Source of the DNA: Neobacillus cucumis
GTDB taxonomy: Bacteria > Bacillota > Bacilli > Bacillales_B > DSM-18226
Reading direction: 5' to 3'
DNA length: 29,935 nucleotides
Assembly: GCF_023715505.1 (NCBI RefSeq)
Contig: NZ_JAMBOH010000043.1
Location: 1 to 29,935, forward strand
Position 1 is the stretch's first letter, and every line of letters starts with the position of its first letter. The translations under genes and the position numbers were made by a program. Below are positions 1 to 8,131 of the stretch, piece by piece. Below the pieces are notes generated by a model, which worked only from the letters and a program-made list of their open reading frames with translations, was not told where the DNA came from and ran no database searches.

Positions 1-93
1 GTGGATTTGGACGGGTTACCACCTGACTTATTCATTATAAAGGACTTTTTCTTTGCACAAAATAAAATTAGTGAAGATTTAGAGTGTTTTTAA
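1..93 (+). CDS. C-terminal fragment of an unidentified protein
   Basis: The frame is open from base 1 to a TAA at 91-93 and encodes about 30 residues with ordinary codon use, including the stretch DLDGLPPDLFIIKDFFFAQN. The gene starts outside the window. It is followed after 84 bases by a strong terminator in the same direction, which supports a real gene end here. Too little is visible to name a family. Confidence 0.45.
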   Translation: MDLDGLPPDLFIIKDFFFAQNKISEDLECF

Positions 94-177
94 TATTGAA
101 ATTTAATTAACGCAACACTAGTGAAATAATTTATAAAATAATAAGTCTTTATAAAATGTAGGGCAAAGTATAAAGGA

Positions 178-214
178 AATCCTAAGCAGCATTTTACCGC
201 TTAGGATTTTTTGT
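178..214 (+). terminator. Rho-independent terminator of the truncated first gene
   Basis: A perfect 10-bp stem (AATCCTAAGC at 178-187 with GCTTAGGATT at 199-208) has an 11-base loop and is followed directly by a T run. It would end transcription from the gene whose tail lies at 1-93. Confidence 0.85.
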
Positions 215-434
215 TTGAAACATTTTATACATGTTGCAGTGGTAACCTTTTTGTAATCCATCCTTCAGTTAGATATATTTGATACTTTTTCCCTACCTCT
301 ATTTCCTTTCCTACCGGTTTTTGGGTAGTGAATCAGCTAGTACTATTGATGGAGAAAAATTTAAAGCCAGTTCGAAAAATGTATGAAACGTAATTAATAT
401 ATAGAACATTGGCATACTATGATTATGTTATATT
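215..434. other. AT-rich intergenic stretch with no recognised feature
   Basis: Between the first terminator and the 3' end of the AraC-type gene I see no convincing open frame, promoter or RNA. No good minus-strand terminator for the AraC gene is obvious. Only weak short inverted repeats around 405-425 are present. Confidence 0.4.
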
Positions 435-1343
435 TTAATTTTTAAATTCCTTTTGTAAATTTTTAGGTGAAAGATTGTACTCTTTTTTAAAGAGCCGATA
501 AAAACTTGAATAATCAGGAAAACCAGATTTTAAAGCAATTGTCTCGATAGAGAACTGATTTTGTTTAATTAAAGTGACAGAATAAGATAACCGCTTTAAT
601 GAGACGTAACGATAAAAAGGCAAATTCATGTTTTTCTTAAAGTAATGAGAAAAATAGTATTTATTTAAATGGAAATGATTTGATACTCTTTCTAAACTCA
701 AGTCTGGCTCCGTCAAATGTGAATCTATGTATTCTAAAATAGAGACAAACCTCTGGTCTAATTCATCTTTGTTGCTAAGGTTTGGTGTACTGCTTGCAGG
801 ATTAAAAATAACTTGTAGAGCTTGAAGTAATAAGTAATGCAATGTAAAGGAAAAATTTTCTTCATCATTCTTAATTCTATTAATGATTTCATGAAATAAA
901 GAAATGATATCTTGGAAATTTTTTGAATGAAGATGCAATACAAACGATCCCTGTGTCTTTTGATAAACAATATCCTCTTTCATTGATGGTGAACTAGATG
1001 CAAAGTCTGCCATTAAATGCTTACTAACCATAACAATAATACGTTCATATTTATCAACATCTTCAACATTAGCCTCATGGACAGCATAAGGAGGGATGAC
1101 CACAACATCCCCTCTCTTCAGGTTATAGGTCTTTCCCTCACAGAAAAATTCACATTCCCCGCCTAGAAAAACAAGGAACTCATAAACATCATGACTGTGA
1201 AGGCGGAATAATGTCTCTAATTGGGAAAAGTTCACTGATGATTCATTATATTTCTTAAGATGATCTTCGGAATGATATTTTTTGTTGAAGTAATAAATTT
1301 CAAAATCCTTACCGATTACTGGGATGAAAACTGACTGCTTCAT
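435..1343 (-). CDS. AraC family transcriptional regulator with N-terminal cupin domain
   Basis: This 302-residue protein has the usual AraC/XylS layout. An N-terminal cupin-like sensor domain spans about residues 42-110, with H49, H51, E55 and H89 in the LHSHDVYEF and PPYAVHE segments. A C-terminal double helix-turn-helix spans about 200-300 and contains the signature SGFPDYSSFYRLFKKEYNLS. The ATG start has an AAGGAGG site five bases upstream. The gene is divergent from a family 3 glycoside hydrolase, so by the usual logic of this family it probably activates that gene in response to a sugar or glycoside bound by the cupin domain. The inducer is not known. Palindromic and directly repeated TAGCAAAAT motifs in the shared intergenic region are candidate binding sites. 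Confidence 0.9.
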   Translation of the reverse strand: MKQSVFIPVIGKDFEIYYFNKKYHSEDHLKKYNESSVNFSQLETLFRLHSHDVYEFLVFLGGECEFFCEGKTYNLKRGDVVVIPPYAVHEANVEDVDKYERIIVMVSKHLMADFASSSPSMKEDIVYQKTQGSFVLHLHSKNFQDIISLFHEIINRIKNDEENFSFTLHYLLLQALQVIFNPASSTPNLSNKDELDQRFVSILEYIDSHLTEPDLSLERVSNHFHLNKYYFSHYFKKNMNLPFYRYVSLKRLSYSVTLIKQNQFSIETIALKSGFPDYSSFYRLFKKEYNLSPKNLQKEFKN

Positions 1344-1381
1344 AATATCCTCCTTTCATAAAGCAACATTTACAATAATTC

Positions 1382-1463
1382 TAGCAAAATTTGCTATATA
1401 TTTTGAGCTTTTTGTTGGTATTCTATAACTGCAAGCGGTAACATTCATTTTTTTTAGCAAAAT
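1382..1463. promoter_or_regulatory. Candidate operator: TAGCAAA palindrome and a direct repeat
   Basis: A perfect palindrome TAGCAAA-A-TTTGCTA lies at 1382-1396. The same nine bases TAGCAAAAT recur at 1455-1463, 73 bp downstream, close to seven helical turns. Placed between a divergent AraC-type gene and its likely target, these are plausible regulator binding sites. This is inference from position and repetition only. Confidence 0.4.
1430..1443 (+). promoter_or_regulatory. cre-like catabolite repression site upstream of the GH3 gene
   Basis: TGCAAGCGGTAACA fits the Bacillus CcpA-binding consensus TGNAANCGNTNWCA at every defined position. It lies just downstream of a weak sigma-A-like pair (TTTTGA at 1401-1406, 17 bp, TATAAC at 1424-1429), so it would cover the start of transcription toward the glycosidase. 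Glucose repression of a glycoside hydrolase is biologically sensible. Confidence 0.5.
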
Positions 1464-1601
1464 CCAAAATAAACTGCTTACTAAAATAAATGGATATACC
1501 AAAAATTGGGCACTCTAAAATAGTAATCTTTAATCAAAGTAAAAATCAAAAGATAAATTTCGAGCATTCTTTTAGGGTGAGCAAGATTAGGAGGCAATAA
1601 A

Positions 1602-3725
1602 GTGGAATCTAACCATAAACAACCAAATTTAGAGGTCAGAGTCAAGAATATCATCGAAGTTGATGGATTAAAATTTAAAGATTTGAATAATAGCGGTAAA
1701 TTAGAGCCATATAAGGATTGGCGTTTGAGCCCTAAAGAACGTGCTGAGAACCTAGTTTCATTAATGAATCTCGATGAAAAGGTAGGTATGATGCTTATAA
1801 ATACCCGCCAGATGGGGCTTTCTCAAAAAGATAAGAGTAAGACAAGCCATGATGGCGTGCTTGATGAAGGGATTGTTGAAAAGGGCGAAACCATTTTTGC
1901 TTTGGAAAAGGTATATGGCACAACGCATACGATAGAAAACATGCATTTGCGCCACTTCATCCTCCGAGATAACTGGAGTCCAGCTCAAATGGCAGAGTGG
2001 GTTAATACCATGAATGAATTATGTGAGGGAACACGTCTTGGAATCCCTTGCTTAATCGCATCTAATTCAAGAAACGAAAATACTGAATTCATCTTTGGTA
2101 TGAATGATGCTGCTGGAATCTTTTCGACTTGGCCTGGAACTTTAGGGCTTGCAGCAGCAGCTAAAGGAGAAATTAAAAACGGCGGTGATGCCTCTCTTAT
2201 CAGCCAATTTGCTGAAATAGCACATGATGAGTGGGATGCAGTCGGAATCAGAAAAGGTTATATGTATATGGCTGATACCGCTACTGATCCTAGATGGCAG
2301 CGGACGTATGGAACATTTGGCGAAGATCCAGAATTTATTTCTGATGCAATCGGCCGGATCATTGACGAATTCCAAGGTGAGACCGTCGGAAAACATAGTA
2401 TTGCGATGACAACAAAACACTTCCCTGGCGGCGGTGCAAGGGAAAATGGATTCGATCCACATTATGCTGAAGGAAAGTGGAACTTATATCCAACTCCAGG
2501 CAGCTTAGAAAAATATCACCTGCCACCGTTCCAAGCAGCTGTAGACCATGGCACTTCATCGATTATGCCATATTATTCGATTCCAAGTATCAAGAAAAGT
2601 GCGGTTCAAGAATTTGAAGGGAAAGACATTCCATTCGAAGAAGTGGGCTTTACATTTAATCATTATTTTATTAATCATATCCTTAGAGAAAGACTCGGAT
2701 TTAAAGGCTATGTAAATAGCGACAGCGGCGTGACAAGTAAAATGTGCTGGGGTGTTGAAGACAAGAGCGAGGCTGAGCGTTTTGCCAAGGCTGTTAACGC
2801 AGGTACAGACCTTGTCGCTGATACTAATGACATTACGAACCTTAAAAAGGCAATTGAAAATGGCTGGATTAGTGAAAAACGTATTAATGAAGCCAATGTA
2901 AGACTTCTTACCGAGATGTTTGCCTTAGGACTTTTTGATGATCGTACCTATGTTTCACCAGAAAAGGCTGCTTCAGTAGTTAGTAATCAAGCGAACTGGG
3001 ATGCTGCTTATGAAGCTCATAAAAAATCGGTTACCGTTCTTAAAAATTCTAATCAGACCTTACCATTAACAGCTGATAAGCTTGGTAATCAAAAGGTTTA
3101 TGTAGAAGTGTTCCACAAGGAACCAGAGCGGGCAACTGCTTATACGGAAAAAGCAAGACAGGAATGTCAGGAACTTGGTCAATTTACTTTGACTGATAAT
3201 CATGAAGAGGCCGACATCGCAATTCTGTTCTTAAGTCCAAAATCAGGAGCTTATTTCAATGCAACCCCAGGACTGTTAGAACTTGAAATCTGCGAAGATA
3301 AAACAGAAACGGCTTTGGATGGGTCTACCTATCAAGAAACCACTTTAAGTGGAATGGCCCATCTAAAAGAAGTGGCAGATAGTATCCATGTTCGTGGTGG
3401 AAAAGTTATTATGAGTGTGAATGTCATTTTGCCATGGATCCTTGGAAATGTTGAACCTTTGGCTGATGTCCTAATTGCTGGTTACGATACCTACTATAAG
3501 GCGCAGTATGAGGTAATAGCGGGCAATAGCCGCCCAGTAGGTGTATTGCCGTTAACATTGCCTGCAAGTGAAGCTGTCATTGCGGTTGATGAAGAAGGTA
3601 ATTGTGTGTCAAGAAATGATGTGCCGGGATATGACAAGGACAAATATATGCCTGAGGGACTTGAATATGCCTATAAAGATAGTGATGGTAATGTTTATAA
3701 ACTTGGCCATGGGTTGACCTATTAA
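1602..3725 (+). CDS. Intracellular glycoside hydrolase family 3 protein (beta-glucosidase-like)
   Basis: The 707-residue product carries the GH3 marks. An N-terminal DLNNSGKLEPYKDWRLSP segment is typical of the subgroup. RWQRTYGTFGEDP lies near 231-243 and the KH pair in TTKHFPGGG near 270-278. The probable nucleophile is D374 in GYVNSDSGV. The C-terminal alpha/beta domain follows (about 480-707). There is no signal peptide, so it probably cleaves short glycosides already imported into the cytoplasm. Translation starts at GTG with AGGAGG seven bases upstream. The gene stands alone on its strand, faces a divergent AraC-type regulator and ends at its own terminator; no sugar transporter is linked. 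The nucleophile context SDS instead of the common SDW is a small divergence. Exact substrate cannot be read from sequence. Confidence 0.88.
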   Translation: MESNHKQPNLEVRVKNIIEVDGLKFKDLNNSGKLEPYKDWRLSPKERAENLVSLMNLDEKVGMMLINTRQMGLSQKDKSKTSHDGVLDEGIVEKGETIFALEKVYGTTHTIENMHLRHFILRDNWSPAQMAEWVNTMNELCEGTRLGIPCLIASNSRNENTEFIFGMNDAAGIFSTWPGTLGLAAAAKGEIKNGGDASLISQFAEIAHDEWDAVGIRKGYMYMADTATDPRWQRTYGTFGEDPEFISDAIGRIIDEFQGETVGKHSIAMTTKHFPGGGARENGFDPHYAEGKWNLYPTPGSLEKYHLPPFQAAVDHGTSSIMPYYSIPSIKKSAVQEFEGKDIPFEEVGFTFNHYFINHILRERLGFKGYVNSDSGVTSKMCWGVEDKSEAERFAKAVNAGTDLVADTNDITNLKKAIENGWISEKRINEANVRLLTEMFALGLFDDRTYVSPEKAASVVSNQANWDAAYEAHKKSVTVLKNSNQTLPLTADKLGNQKVYVEVFHKEPERATAYTEKARQECQELGQFTLTDNHEEADIAILFLSPKSGAYFNATPGLLELEICEDKTETALDGSTYQETTLSGMAHLKEVADSIHVRGGKVIMSVNVILPWILGNVEPLADVLIAGYDTYYKAQYEVIAGNSRPVGVLPLTLPASEAVIAVDEEGNCVSRNDVPGYDKDKYMPEGLEYAYKDSDGNVYKLGHGLTY

Positions 3726-3745
3726 AAAGTCAGAAATAATAACTT

Positions 3746-3775
3746 GAAGGGCTGCCTTATGGGAGCCCTTCTTTT
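3746..3775 (+). terminator. Terminator of the GH3 gene
   Basis: An 8-bp stem, GAAGGGCT at 3746-3753 with AGCCCTTC at 3764-3771, is followed by TTTTAT. It sits 21 bases after the GH3 stop codon. Confidence 0.8.
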
Positions 3776-3779
3776 ATAT

Positions 3780-3810
3780 AAAAAAAGCCTGGCTCATAAT
3801 GAACCAGGCC
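3780..3810 (-). terminator. Terminator of the sigma-54 activator gene (minus strand)
   Basis: On the minus strand a 9-bp stem (GCCTGGTTC / GAGCCAGGC, with one G-U) and a 5-base loop run into seven Ts. The arms are at 3787-3795 and 3801-3809. The same arms recur at 12958-12981 behind the M14 peptidase gene. Confidence 0.85.
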
Positions 3811-3850
3811 TTCATATATTCTTAATTATACCGATTATGGCACCAGAGTC

Positions 3851-5209
3851 TCATTCCTCTAAATTATTGCAGTATTGGCTAATCAACTTCACTGCCCTCG
3901 TTTGGCTAATATTTAAGTCATTTGCCACTTTTCTTGAACTCTTTAATTTTTCATAGGACTGTATCACAAGTGTTTTCTTCACATGCTCGATTGCATCATC
4001 CAAATTAGTGGGGAGAAGATGCTGTGTTCGTGGTTTAATATTGCTTAAGATTAAGTCTGGTAAATCACTTTGCTGTATGATTGAATCGCTCGTGACCACC
4101 AATCTCTCCATGAGATTTTCAAGTTGGCGGATGTTTCCGGGCCAAGAATACCAATAAAATAAATCCAGGCATTGTTGAGAGATAATTTTATTCATTTCAT
4201 ATGTTTTATTAAATTTATATAAGAAATTATAGGTTAAGGGTATAATATCCTCTCTCCGCTCCCGCAACGGCGGCAGATGGATATCAATAATGTTTAGTCG
4301 ATAAAATAAGTCCTCACGAAACTGATTTTTCCGCACCATTTCCACTAAATCGCGATTGGTTGCTGCAATAATCCTAACATCCACTTTCTTCATCCTATGG
4401 CCGCCGATTGCAAGAAACTGCTTTTCTTGAATGACTTGCAGTAGTTTTGCCTGAAGCGATAAGGGCATTTCCCCGATTTCATCAAGAAATAATGTACCTT
4501 GATCTGCTACTTCAAGCAAGCCTTTTTTACCGTTCTTGCTTGCCCCTGTAAATGCCCCTTCTGTATATCCAAACAGTTCCGATTCCAATAAGTCCTCAGG
4601 TAAAGCAGCACAGTTTATTTTTAAAAAAGTTTTACCGCTGCGTTTACTGATGTTATGGATGTAATGAGCAATTACTCCTTTTCCGGTACCTGATTCACCT
4701 TGGATTAAGATGGTTGAATCCACCTTGGCAATTTTTTCACATACTTTTAAGATGTTCTTCATCTTTTCACAATTTGTGATTGGTGTAGCGCTGTTATGGT
4801 TGTCGAAGGATAATTTTTCTTCCTTCTCGGTTTGGATACTTTTATAGTTTTGCAGTTCTTGTGAGGTAGTCACCACAAATTCAATTTCATTTTTCTCATT
4901 TAAAATCGGGACCGCTGTCGTTAACAGTTCTGCCCCTAAATAGGTGGTCATCTTTATAGTAACTGTCTTTTTTTCCTTGAAAACTAATGGAACAATGGAA
5001 GGCTTCCAATATCCTTTCTCATAGAGCTCAGAGTTTTTTTTCCCTACCACATCTTCCGGTTTTAAACCGTAATGCTTTTCGCAAGCACCATTAACATAAA
5101 TAACACGCTGCTCAGAATCCAGCACAAATATCTCATCTGATGAATAATCGAGGATTTTCTTTAATGTCTCTACTGTAATTTCAAAAGGGCTTTGAGTTTC
5201 AGGTACCAT
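3851..5209 (-). CDS. Sigma-54-dependent transcriptional activator (PAS, AAA+, Fis-type HTH)
   Basis: With the start chosen here the protein has 452 residues. A PAS sensor domain spans about 12-120. The AAA+ sigma-54 interaction domain spans about 145-370, with Walker A GESGTGKG at 171-178, GAFTGA at 218-223 and Walker B GTLFLDEIG at 238-246. A C-terminal Fis-type HTH spans about 423-445 (SRKVANDLNISQTRAVKLI). An upstream TTG at 5293 in the same frame gives a longer frame, but the ATG at 5209 has AAGGAG (minus strand, 5220-5225) about 10 bases upstream and the longer version does not. The gene is divergent from a perfect -24/-12 promoter, so it is the likely activator of the oxygenase operon. 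The lack of a receiver domain suggests that the PAS domain senses a small molecule directly. Confidence 0.93.
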   Translation of the reverse strand: MVPETQSPFEITVETLKKILDYSSDEIFVLDSEQRVIYVNGACEKHYGLKPEDVVGKKNSELYEKGYWKPSIVPLVFKEKKTVTIKMTTYLGAELLTTAVPILNEKNEIEFVVTTSQELQNYKSIQTEKEEKLSFDNHNSATPITNCEKMKNILKVCEKIAKVDSTILIQGESGTGKGVIAHYIHNISKRSGKTFLKINCAALPEDLLESELFGYTEGAFTGASKNGKKGLLEVADQGTLFLDEIGEMPLSLQAKLLQVIQEKQFLAIGGHRMKKVDVRIIAATNRDLVEMVRKNQFREDLFYRLNIIDIHLPPLRERREDIIPLTYNFLYKFNKTYEMNKIISQQCLDLFYWYSWPGNIRQLENLMERLVVTSDSIIQQSDLPDLILSNIKPRTQHLLPTNLDDAIEHVKKTLVIQSYEKLKSSRKVANDLNISQTRAVKLISQYCNNLEE

Positions 5210-5252
5210 TTCATTCTCTCTCCTTGCAGAATGAGTTGTTTTTAGTTCTTGT

Positions 5253-5268
5253 GAGTTGAAATCAACTC
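5253..5268. promoter_or_regulatory. Candidate upstream activating sequence (GAGTTGA palindrome)
   Basis: GAGTTGA-AA-TCAACTC is a perfect 7-bp inverted repeat, centred about 108 bp before the predicted sigma-54 transcription start. Two TTCGAA palindromes at 5278-5283 and 5296-5301 lie between it and the promoter. Sigma-54 activators usually bind palindromes 80-200 bp upstream, so both sets are candidates; the first is the stronger. Confidence 0.45.
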
Positions 5269-5342
5269 GATTTTTCATTCGAATTTCAAACAAATTTCGA
5301 AAAAAGTGATATTTTTCTATGTTGTAAGATAATTAAAAATAT

Positions 5343-5358
5343 TGGCACGGTACTTGCA
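5343..5358 (+). promoter_or_regulatory. Sigma-54 (SigL) -24/-12 promoter of the oxygenase operon
   Basis: TGGCACGGTACTTGCA matches the consensus TGGCAC-N5-TTGCA at every defined position, with the GG and GC exactly 12 bp apart. Transcription should start near 5369, giving a leader of about 235 bases before the oxygenase gene. Confidence 0.93.
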
Positions 5359-5433
5359 TTATATAAAAGTGAGTGTCGATAAACATGAATGAGGGATCTC
5401 ACCTGAGTTAATTAAACAAGATATTCCTATTCT

Positions 5434-5447
5434 TGTAAACGTTTAAT
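5434..5447 (+). promoter_or_regulatory. Weak cre-like site in the oxygenase operon leader
   Basis: TGTAAACGTTTAAT matches the CcpA cre consensus in its first twelve positions but not the last two. It lies about 65 bp into the predicted transcript, where a bound repressor could block elongation. Not convincing alone. Confidence 0.25.
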
Positions 5448-5494
5448 TTTTACTAGTAACAAGTACTTTTAGGGAATTCAGAGGTGAATTACAA

Positions 5495-5554
5495 ATGACT
5501 CATCATGTTAAGAAGGGAGGGAGGAATAACAAAGATAATATGATAATTTATTAA
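5495..5554 (+). CDS. Possible 19-codon leader peptide before the oxygenase gene
   Basis: An ATG at 5495 opens 19 codons (MTHHVKKGGRNNKDNMIIY) to a TAA at 5552-5554. AGAGGTGA lies seven bases upstream, a good ribosome binding site for so short a frame, and the frame lies wholly inside the predicted leader. A second purine-rich run, GGGAGGGAGG, lies within it. It could regulate downstream translation or be accidental; nothing in the peptide suggests an attenuation codon run. Confidence 0.3.
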   Translation: MTHHVKKGGRNNKDNMIIY

Positions 5555-5603
5555 GTTACTAAACTGTAAAAATTGATGTAAACAATATGAGGAGGCAACC
5601 ATA

Positions 5604-6686
5604 ATGGCCTATAACGAGGTACAGAATAAAACAAATCGGACCTTTGAAAGAACACTGACTTATGATTTATATACAGATCCAAAAGTGTATGAACAAGAAA
5701 TGAACGATGTTTTCGCTAAATCCTGGCAGGTGGTTGGTCATGTGAGTCAATTAGAAAAACCAGGGCAATTTTTTACCACTGATGTTGCAGGAGAGCCCAT
5801 TATTGTTACTCGTGGTATGGACGAAGTAATTCGGGCATTTTATAATGTTTGTCCGCATCGTGCAACAAAGCTGGAAAAAAACGAAGCTGGCCAAAGGAAA
5901 ATTCTTCAATGCGGATATCACGGCTGGACATTTCATTTAAATGGTACTTTAAATAAAGCCCCAAACTTTACTGGTGAAGATGCTCAGTGTGTTGGGGACC
6001 GCTGTCTAAGATCTGTCAAAATGGAAATCTTGGAATCTTTAATTTTTGTTAACCTTGATGATCATGCAAAATCTTTAAGTGAAACTTACGGTGATTTCTT
6101 TGAACGATTAGGCAGGTTTCCGTTCCTAGGCGAGTTAAAAAGAGTTAGTCAAAAGACTCGTGTTATTAAAGCAAACTGGAAAGCATTTATTGACAACTAT
6201 TTAGAATGTGATCATTGTCATGTTGCACATCCAAGCTTTGTTGCTACTCTTGATATGAAAAACTATCAAATTGTGACCTGTCAAAACTACTCCGTACAGG
6301 GTTCGGTAGTAAAACCGGATAAAACAATGGGAACAACAGATTTGAATGAGGCAGAAATGCAGGGTGGAGAGTTCTATTGGTTATGGCCAAATCTGATGGT
6401 AACAATTTACCCAGGTCCTGGGAATATGGCAACCATTCAAATGATTCCGATTGACCAAGATACTACCCTAGGGGTTTACACCTATTATTTTAGAGATGAA
6501 AACTTGACGCAAGAAGAAAAGGATCTAGTTACATTTGCGGAACAAGTTAGGCAGGAAGATGTTGAATTAGTAGAATTAGAACAAATTGGATTCCATTCCC
6601 GTGCATTTAACCAAGGAGTATACTCCAAATCAGAAAAGGCAATTGTTCAATTCCATGAAATGGTATTGGAGGCGTTAGGTCGATGA
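5604..6686 (+). CDS. Rieske-type oxygenase, quaternary-ammonium (CntA/GbcA-like) family; probable carnitine monooxygenase subunit
   Basis: The 360-residue protein is a Rieske non-haem iron oxygenase large subunit. The [2Fe-2S] ligands are C83, H85 (CPHR) and C103, H106 (CGYHGW). The mononuclear iron site is H204, H209 and D319 in DNYLECDHCHVAHP and RQEDVEL. The bridging residue is glutamate E201, as in CntA, rather than the aspartate of classic aromatic dioxygenases. From memory the CntA residues are C86, H88, C106, H109, E205, H208, H213 and D323, a nearly constant offset of 3-4. The family cleaves or demethylates carnitine, glycine betaine and related compounds using electrons from a separate reductase. 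Next to an aldehyde dehydrogenase and a D-malate-type dehydrogenase, carnitine to trimethylamine plus malic semialdehyde is the best inferred reaction. GAGGAGG lies eight bases before the ATG. No reductase gene is nearby. Confidence 0.85.
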   Translation: MAYNEVQNKTNRTFERTLTYDLYTDPKVYEQEMNDVFAKSWQVVGHVSQLEKPGQFFTTDVAGEPIIVTRGMDEVIRAFYNVCPHRATKLEKNEAGQRKILQCGYHGWTFHLNGTLNKAPNFTGEDAQCVGDRCLRSVKMEILESLIFVNLDDHAKSLSETYGDFFERLGRFPFLGELKRVSQKTRVIKANWKAFIDNYLECDHCHVAHPSFVATLDMKNYQIVTCQNYSVQGSVVKPDKTMGTTDLNEAEMQGGEFYWLWPNLMVTIYPGPGNMATIQMIPIDQDTTLGVYTYYFRDENLTQEEKDLVTFAEQVRQEDVELVELEQIGFHSRAFNQGVYSKSEKAIVQFHEMVLEALGR

Positions 6687-8131
6687 CAAATATGAGGACT
6701 GTCGAAAAAAAACATTTATTTATCAATGGTCAGGAAGTAAGGACCTCTGTTTATGTACCTCTGCATTCCCCATATTCTGGGGAAGTGATTGCTGAAATTG
6801 CCATGGCAGATGAGCAGTTAACCAAGGAAGCGATTAAATCAGCTCAGAAAGCATTTCAAGTAATTGCAAAAATGCCAGCATTTGAACGGTCTGCGATTTT
6901 AGAAAAAGTGGTAGAATTATTGAAAGAAAGAGCAGACGAAGCGGCAAAAGTAATCGCAATGGAATCAGCAAAGCCGATTTCTTTTGCTAAAGGTGAAGTT
7001 GCAAGAACGATTGAAACCTATAAATTTGCAGCAGAGGAAGCAAAAAGAATTCATGGTGAAACGATACCCTTTGATGCGGCGCCAGGAGGAGTGGGGAGAA
7101 TCGGTTATACCGTTCGCAAGCCCATTGGCGTTATTGGGGCAATTACACCGTTTAACTTTCCAATGAATCTAGTTGCCCACAAAGTTGGCCCAGCGATTGC
7201 ATCTGGAAATTCAATCGTATTAAAACCGGCATTACAAACACCTCTTTCCGCTTTATATATTGCTGATCTTTTTAAAGAAGCTGGATTACCTGATGGAATA
7301 TTGAATGTTGTGACTGGTCCGGGTTCAGTTGTGGGGGAGGCAATAATAAAAGATGATCGGGTGCAAATGATTACCTTTACGGGAAGCCCCGCGGTTGGAA
7401 TAGGTATCCGCAATAAAGCCGGTTTAAAGAAAACGACTTTAGAGCTGGGGTCAAACGCAGCGGTTATTTTAGATAAAGATACAAATATCGATGAAGTCAT
7501 TGACCGTTGTATTATAGGTGCATTTTCAAACCAAGGGCAGGTTTGTATTTCCTTACAGCGTGTTTATGCCCATGAAGAGGTATATGATGAATTTGTTGAG
7601 AAGTTAGTTGAAGCGGCCAAGAAATTAAAGATTGGAGATCCCTTAGATCCGGAAACTTTTCTTTCTTCGTTAATTTCAAAGAAAGAAACGGAACGTGCAT
7701 TAAGCTGGATTGAAGAAGCGAAACAAAACGAGGCATTGGTATTGACCGGAGGAAAACTAATCGATGGAGTTTTAGAGCCGACAGTCATTGTAAATGTTGA
7801 TCCACTGTTAAAAGTATCCTGCCAGGAGGTATTTGCTCCGATTGTGATTGTTAATAAAATAAAAACCGTTGAAGAGGCAATTGGCTACGTAAATAATTCC
7901 CGTTACGGGCTTCAGGCAGGTATTTATACAAAGAATATTGATCAAGCTTTATTAGCGAGTGAGACGCTCGAAGTAGGGGCTGTTATAATCAACGATATTC
8001 CAACTTTCCGGGTTGACCAAATGCCCTATGGCGGTGTAAAAGAAAGCGGTACAGGTCGTGAAGGAGTTAAATATGCAGTGGAGGAAATGACAGAATTAAA
8101 ATTAGTTGTTTGGAACAGAGGAGAAAAGTGA
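6683..8131 (+). CDS. NAD(P)-dependent aldehyde dehydrogenase; probable malic semialdehyde dehydrogenase
   Basis: This 482-residue protein is a full-length ALDH superfamily member. The oxyanion-hole N158 is in ITPFNFP, the general base E254 in TLELGSNAA, and the catalytic C288 in NQGQVCISLQR. A Rossmann NAD-binding region spans about 145-240. The LELGSN variant, rather than LELGGK, is seen in ALDHs acting on small hydroxy- or phospho-aldehydes. The start overlaps the oxygenase stop as ATGA, with GGAGG ten bases upstream, so the two are co-translated. In this operon it is best placed to oxidise the aldehyde released by the oxygenase, malic semialdehyde if the substrate is carnitine, giving D-malate. 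The substrate is inferred from context only. Confidence 0.88.
   Translation: MTNMRTVEKKHLFINGQEVRTSVYVPLHSPYSGEVIAEIAMADEQLTKEAIKSAQKAFQVIAKMPAFERSAILEKVVELLKERADEAAKVIAMESAKPISFAKGEVARTIETYKFAAEEAKRIHGETIPFDAAPGGVGRIGYTVRKPIGVIGAITPFNFPMNLVAHKVGPAIASGNSIVLKPALQTPLSALYIADLFKEAGLPDGILNVVTGPGSVVGEAIIKDDRVQMITFTGSPAVGIGIRNKAGLKKTTLELGSNAAVILDKDTNIDEVIDRCIIGAFSNQGQVCISLQRVYAHEEVYDEFVEKLVEAAKKLKIGDPLDPETFLSSLISKKETERALSWIEEAKQNEALVLTGGKLIDGVLEPTVIVNVDPLLKVSCQEVFAPIVIVNKIKTVEEAIGYVNNSRYGLQAGIYTKNIDQALLASETLEVGAVIINDIPTFRVDQMPYGGVKESGTGREGVKYAVEEMTELKLVVWNRGEK

Noticed and set aside
3744..3956. A 70-codon plus-strand frame after the GH3 gene.
   Set aside because: It runs through two terminator hairpins and into the antisense of the sigma-54 activator; it is a shadow frame.
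5210..5293. Longer frame of the sigma-54 activator from a TTG at 5293.
   Set aside because: No ribosome site; it would cover the candidate enhancer palindromes, while the ATG at 5209 has AAGGAG.
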